Assembly (NCBI GenBank): GCA_023412635.1
Contig: JAEYNI010000225.1
Location: 1 to 7,439, forward strand
From: Bacillota bacterium
GTDB taxonomy: Bacteria; Bacillota; Clostridia; Acetivibrionales; DSM-1351
Length of the DNA stretch: 7,439 bases
Direction of reading: 5' to 3'
In this document: positions 5,630 to 7,439 of the stretch, piece after piece
Layout of the letters: every line of letters begins with the position of its first letter
How positions within the stretch are numbered: the stretch's first letter is position 1
Notes under the pieces: generated by a model
Databases searched by the model: none
What the model was told of the DNA's origin: nothing
The model's input: only the letters and a program-made list of their open reading frames with translations
Program-made: the position numbers and the translations under genes

Positions 5630-5656
5630 CCTTTATCGCAATGGGGCGAATAAAGG
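5630..5656 (-). promoter_or_regulatory. Hairpin shortly after the ureC stop
   Basis: CCTTTAT-CGC (5630-5639) pairs with GCG-a-ATAAAGG (5646-5656), 10 bp with one bulged base around a 6-nt loop. In the ureC mRNA it lies about 30 nt past the stop and is followed by ATATATATTTC, a poor T-tract. That makes it a weak terminator or an RNA-stability/processing stem at most, which could let less message reach the accessory genes than the structural genes. Confidence 0.45.
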
Positions 5657-5685
5657 AGTTGAGGAATAAATTTTGAGTTTCGCTG

Positions 5686-7404
5686 TCAAAACAAAAAATA
5701 TCTCTGAGCCAGTGAAAGCTTATCCATGGGCTGGCAGGTTATGTGTTCGCCGTCCACTCTTACCTCATAGGTCTCAGGATCAACCTCAATTACAGGTGTA
5801 GCAGTATTCATTACCATAGACTTTTTTGTAATGCCTCTGCAATCGCAAACCGGTACTAAAAGCTTCTTCAGCTTAAGTTCGTCAAGGCTTCCCGATTCCA
5901 GAGACAGTTTCGATACAAAGGTCATGCAGGTAGAATTAACCGCTTTTCCGAATGCTCCGAACATATTCCTGTAAATTACCGGCTGCGGAGTCGGTATAGA
6001 TGCATTTGCATCCCCCATCCTGCTGGCTATTATAAACCCGCCTTTCAATATCATTTCAGGCTTTACACCGAACAGTGACGGTTTCCATAACACTATATCA
6101 GCAAGCTTGCCCTGTTCCAGTGAACCTACATATTTGGATATACCATGTGTAATTGCAGGGTTTATGGTATACTTCGCTACATACCTTTTAATTCGTGTAT
6201 TGTCATTTCTTGAGCTGTCAGGCTTTAACGACCCTCTTTGCCGCTTCATTTTGTCCGCTGCCTGCCAGGTTCTGATTATTACTTCACCAACCCTCCCCAT
6301 TGCCTGGGAATCAGAACTCATCATGCTGAAGACCCCCATGTCATGGAGAATATCCTCTGCCGCAATGGTTTCAGGTCGGATTCTTGAATCGGCAAAGGCC
6401 ACATCCTCCCTGATTCTGCTGTCCAGATGGTGACAAACCATCAGCATATCAAGATGTTCATCTATTGTATTTACTGTAAACGGCATGGTCGGATTTGTGG
6501 ACGAGGGCAGTACATTCTGATATGCGGCAATTTTGATAATGTCGGGAGCGTGGCCTCCGCCAGCCCCTTCGGTATGAAAGGTATGAATAGTTCTCCCGTT
6601 TATTGCCTTAATGGTATCCTCCACAAAACCTGCCTCATTCAGTGTATCTGTATGTATTGCAACCTGGACATCATACTGGTCGGCCACGCTCAGGCAGGTA
6701 TCTATAGCCTTTGGAGTAGTGCCCCAATCTTCGTGGAGCTTGAGCCCTATTGCACCTGCCCGGATCTGTTCCACCAGCGGTTCGGGGAAAGAGGCATTAC
6801 CCTTACCCAGGAAGCCAAGATTCATAGGAAAGGCTTCAGCAGCCTCCAGCATTCTGAACATATTGTATTTCCCGGGTGTGCAGGTTGTCGCATTCGTCCC
6901 GTCTGCCGGGCCGGTGCCGCCGCCTATCATTGTTGTTATACCGCTGTACAATGCAGTTTCAATCTGCTGGGGGCATATGAAATGAATATGGGAATCAATC
7001 CCTCCGGCTGTTGCTATGAGTCCCTCTCCGGCAATTACCTCGGTGGCTGCTCCAATTACAAGCTCCGGCGTCACACCCTCCATGGTATCAGGGTTCCCCG
7101 ATTTCCCTATTCCCACTATTCTGCCATCCTTTATACCGATATCACCTTTAACAATACCCCAGGAATCAACTATTATCACATTTGTTACAAGCATATCCAG
7201 CGCCCCGCCGTCCCTGGAAACCGAGGAACTTTGACCCATACCGTCTCTGATGGATTTTCCGCCGCCAAACTTGCATTCATCCCCGTAAACCGTAAAGTCC
7301 TGCTCTATTTCCAGAAACAGCTCGGTATCTGCCAGCCGTACTCTGTCCCCCTTGGTTGGTCCGTACATATCAGCGTATTCCTTACCCTTGATAATATAAC
7401 TCAT
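5686..7404 (-). CDS. ureC: Urease alpha (catalytic) subunit UreC
   Basis: The catalytic subunit of the nickel enzyme urease (EC 3.5.1.5), which hydrolyses urea to ammonia and carbamate. It works in the cytoplasm as part of a UreA-UreB-UreC complex. The 572 residues are full length and collinear with Klebsiella UreC at a constant offset of +5. His139 and His141 (SHIHF), carbamylated Lys222 (GLKLHEDWG), His251, His277 (FHTEGAGGGH) and Asp365 (MMSSDSQAMGR) are the nickel ligands. His224, Cys324 and His325 (VCHHLDSR, the mobile flap) and Arg341 complete the active site. All are present, so the enzyme should be active once matured. The ATG overlaps the ureB stop (ATGA) and has AAAGGGGTGG upstream, indicating translational coupling. 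Confidence 0.99.
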   Translation of the reverse strand: MSYIIKGKEYADMYGPTKGDRVRLADTELFLEIEQDFTVYGDECKFGGGKSIRDGMGQSSSVSRDGGALDMLVTNVIIVDSWGIVKGDIGIKDGRIVGIGKSGNPDTMEGVTPELVIGAATEVIAGEGLIATAGGIDSHIHFICPQQIETALYSGITTMIGGGTGPADGTNATTCTPGKYNMFRMLEAAEAFPMNLGFLGKGNASFPEPLVEQIRAGAIGLKLHEDWGTTPKAIDTCLSVADQYDVQVAIHTDTLNEAGFVEDTIKAINGRTIHTFHTEGAGGGHAPDIIKIAAYQNVLPSSTNPTMPFTVNTIDEHLDMLMVCHHLDSRIREDVAFADSRIRPETIAAEDILHDMGVFSMMSSDSQAMGRVGEVIIRTWQAADKMKRQRGSLKPDSSRNDNTRIKRYVAKYTINPAITHGISKYVGSLEQGKLADIVLWKPSLFGVKPEMILKGGFIIASRMGDANASIPTPQPVIYRNMFGAFGKAVNSTCMTFVSKLSLESGSLDELKLKKLLVPVCDCRGITKKSMVMNTATPVIEVDPETYEVRVDGEHITCQPMDKLSLAQRYFLF

Positions 7405-7439
7405 TTGTTTTCCACCCCTTTAAATCCAAGCCTTGCCGC
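7401..7439 (-). CDS. ureB: Urease beta subunit UreB (last 12 codons only)
   Basis: Read on the minus strand from the right edge, the frame gives AARLGFKGVENK and then a TGA that overlaps the ureC start as ATGA. This ending (small/basic residues, then GFKGVE) matches the usual C-terminus of UreB, the small non-catalytic subunit. Its position just before ureC supports this. Almost the whole gene, along with ureA and the operon promoter, lies outside the window. Confidence 0.8.
   Translation of the reverse strand, partial: AARLGFKGVENK

Noticed and set aside
5684..5689. Perfect TTGACA on the minus strand overlapping the ureC stop, as an internal promoter for ureEFGD
   Set aside because: No acceptable -10 box occurs 16-18 bp downstream (the hexamers there are TTCCTC-like), so it is probably chance.
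6107..7234. Open frames on the plus strand opposite ureC
   Set aside because: They are antisense shadows of a highly conserved gene, with no ribosome sites or recognisable domains.

Overview
The window is AT-rich DNA with strong AGGAGG-type ribosome binding sites, TTG and ATG starts, and protein families typical of Firmicutes. An anaerobic, spore-forming Clostridia member is most likely. A cellulolytic Ruminiclostridium-like genome is my best guess, but the sequence alone does not prove it.

Left end (1-734, minus strand): a two-gene set made of a PRC-barrel protein of the YrrD type and, 25 bp downstream, a small glycine-rich YtxH-like membrane protein cut by the window edge. An AT-rich divergent intergenic region (735-1013) follows. 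It carries a good SigA-type promoter (TTGACT, 17 bp, TAAAAT) for the plus-strand gene. That gene (1014-2384) is a full-length DUF1015 family protein with a serine-rich insertion. A bidirectional hairpin terminator (2409-2456) separates it from the convergent urease operon.

Main part (2525-7439, minus strand): a urease operon in transcription order ureB (last 12 codons only), ureC, ureE, ureF, ureG, ureD. This is the order known from Bacillus-type urease clusters (ureABCEFGD). UreC is the nickel-binding catalytic subunit and every active-site residue is present. UreE carries nickel on a histidine-rich segment. UreG is the GTPase, and UreF and UreD form the scaffold that loads nickel into the carbamylated-lysine site. 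Together they should give active urease, which splits urea into ammonia and carbamate/CO2. The start of the operon (ureA, most of ureB, the promoter) lies beyond the right edge.

The coding content is well known. The less ordinary part is the spacing inside the operon. The ureC-ureE gap (about 198 bp) and ureE-ureF gap (about 124 bp) are rich in inverted repeats, some of them able to pair in mutually exclusive ways right up to the Shine-Dalgarno sequences of ureE and ureF. The ureF-ureG gap holds a 31-codon ORF that starts on the ureF stop and ends inside ureG. I see no clearly new multi-gene system. These leader structures are the best candidates for something undescribed.
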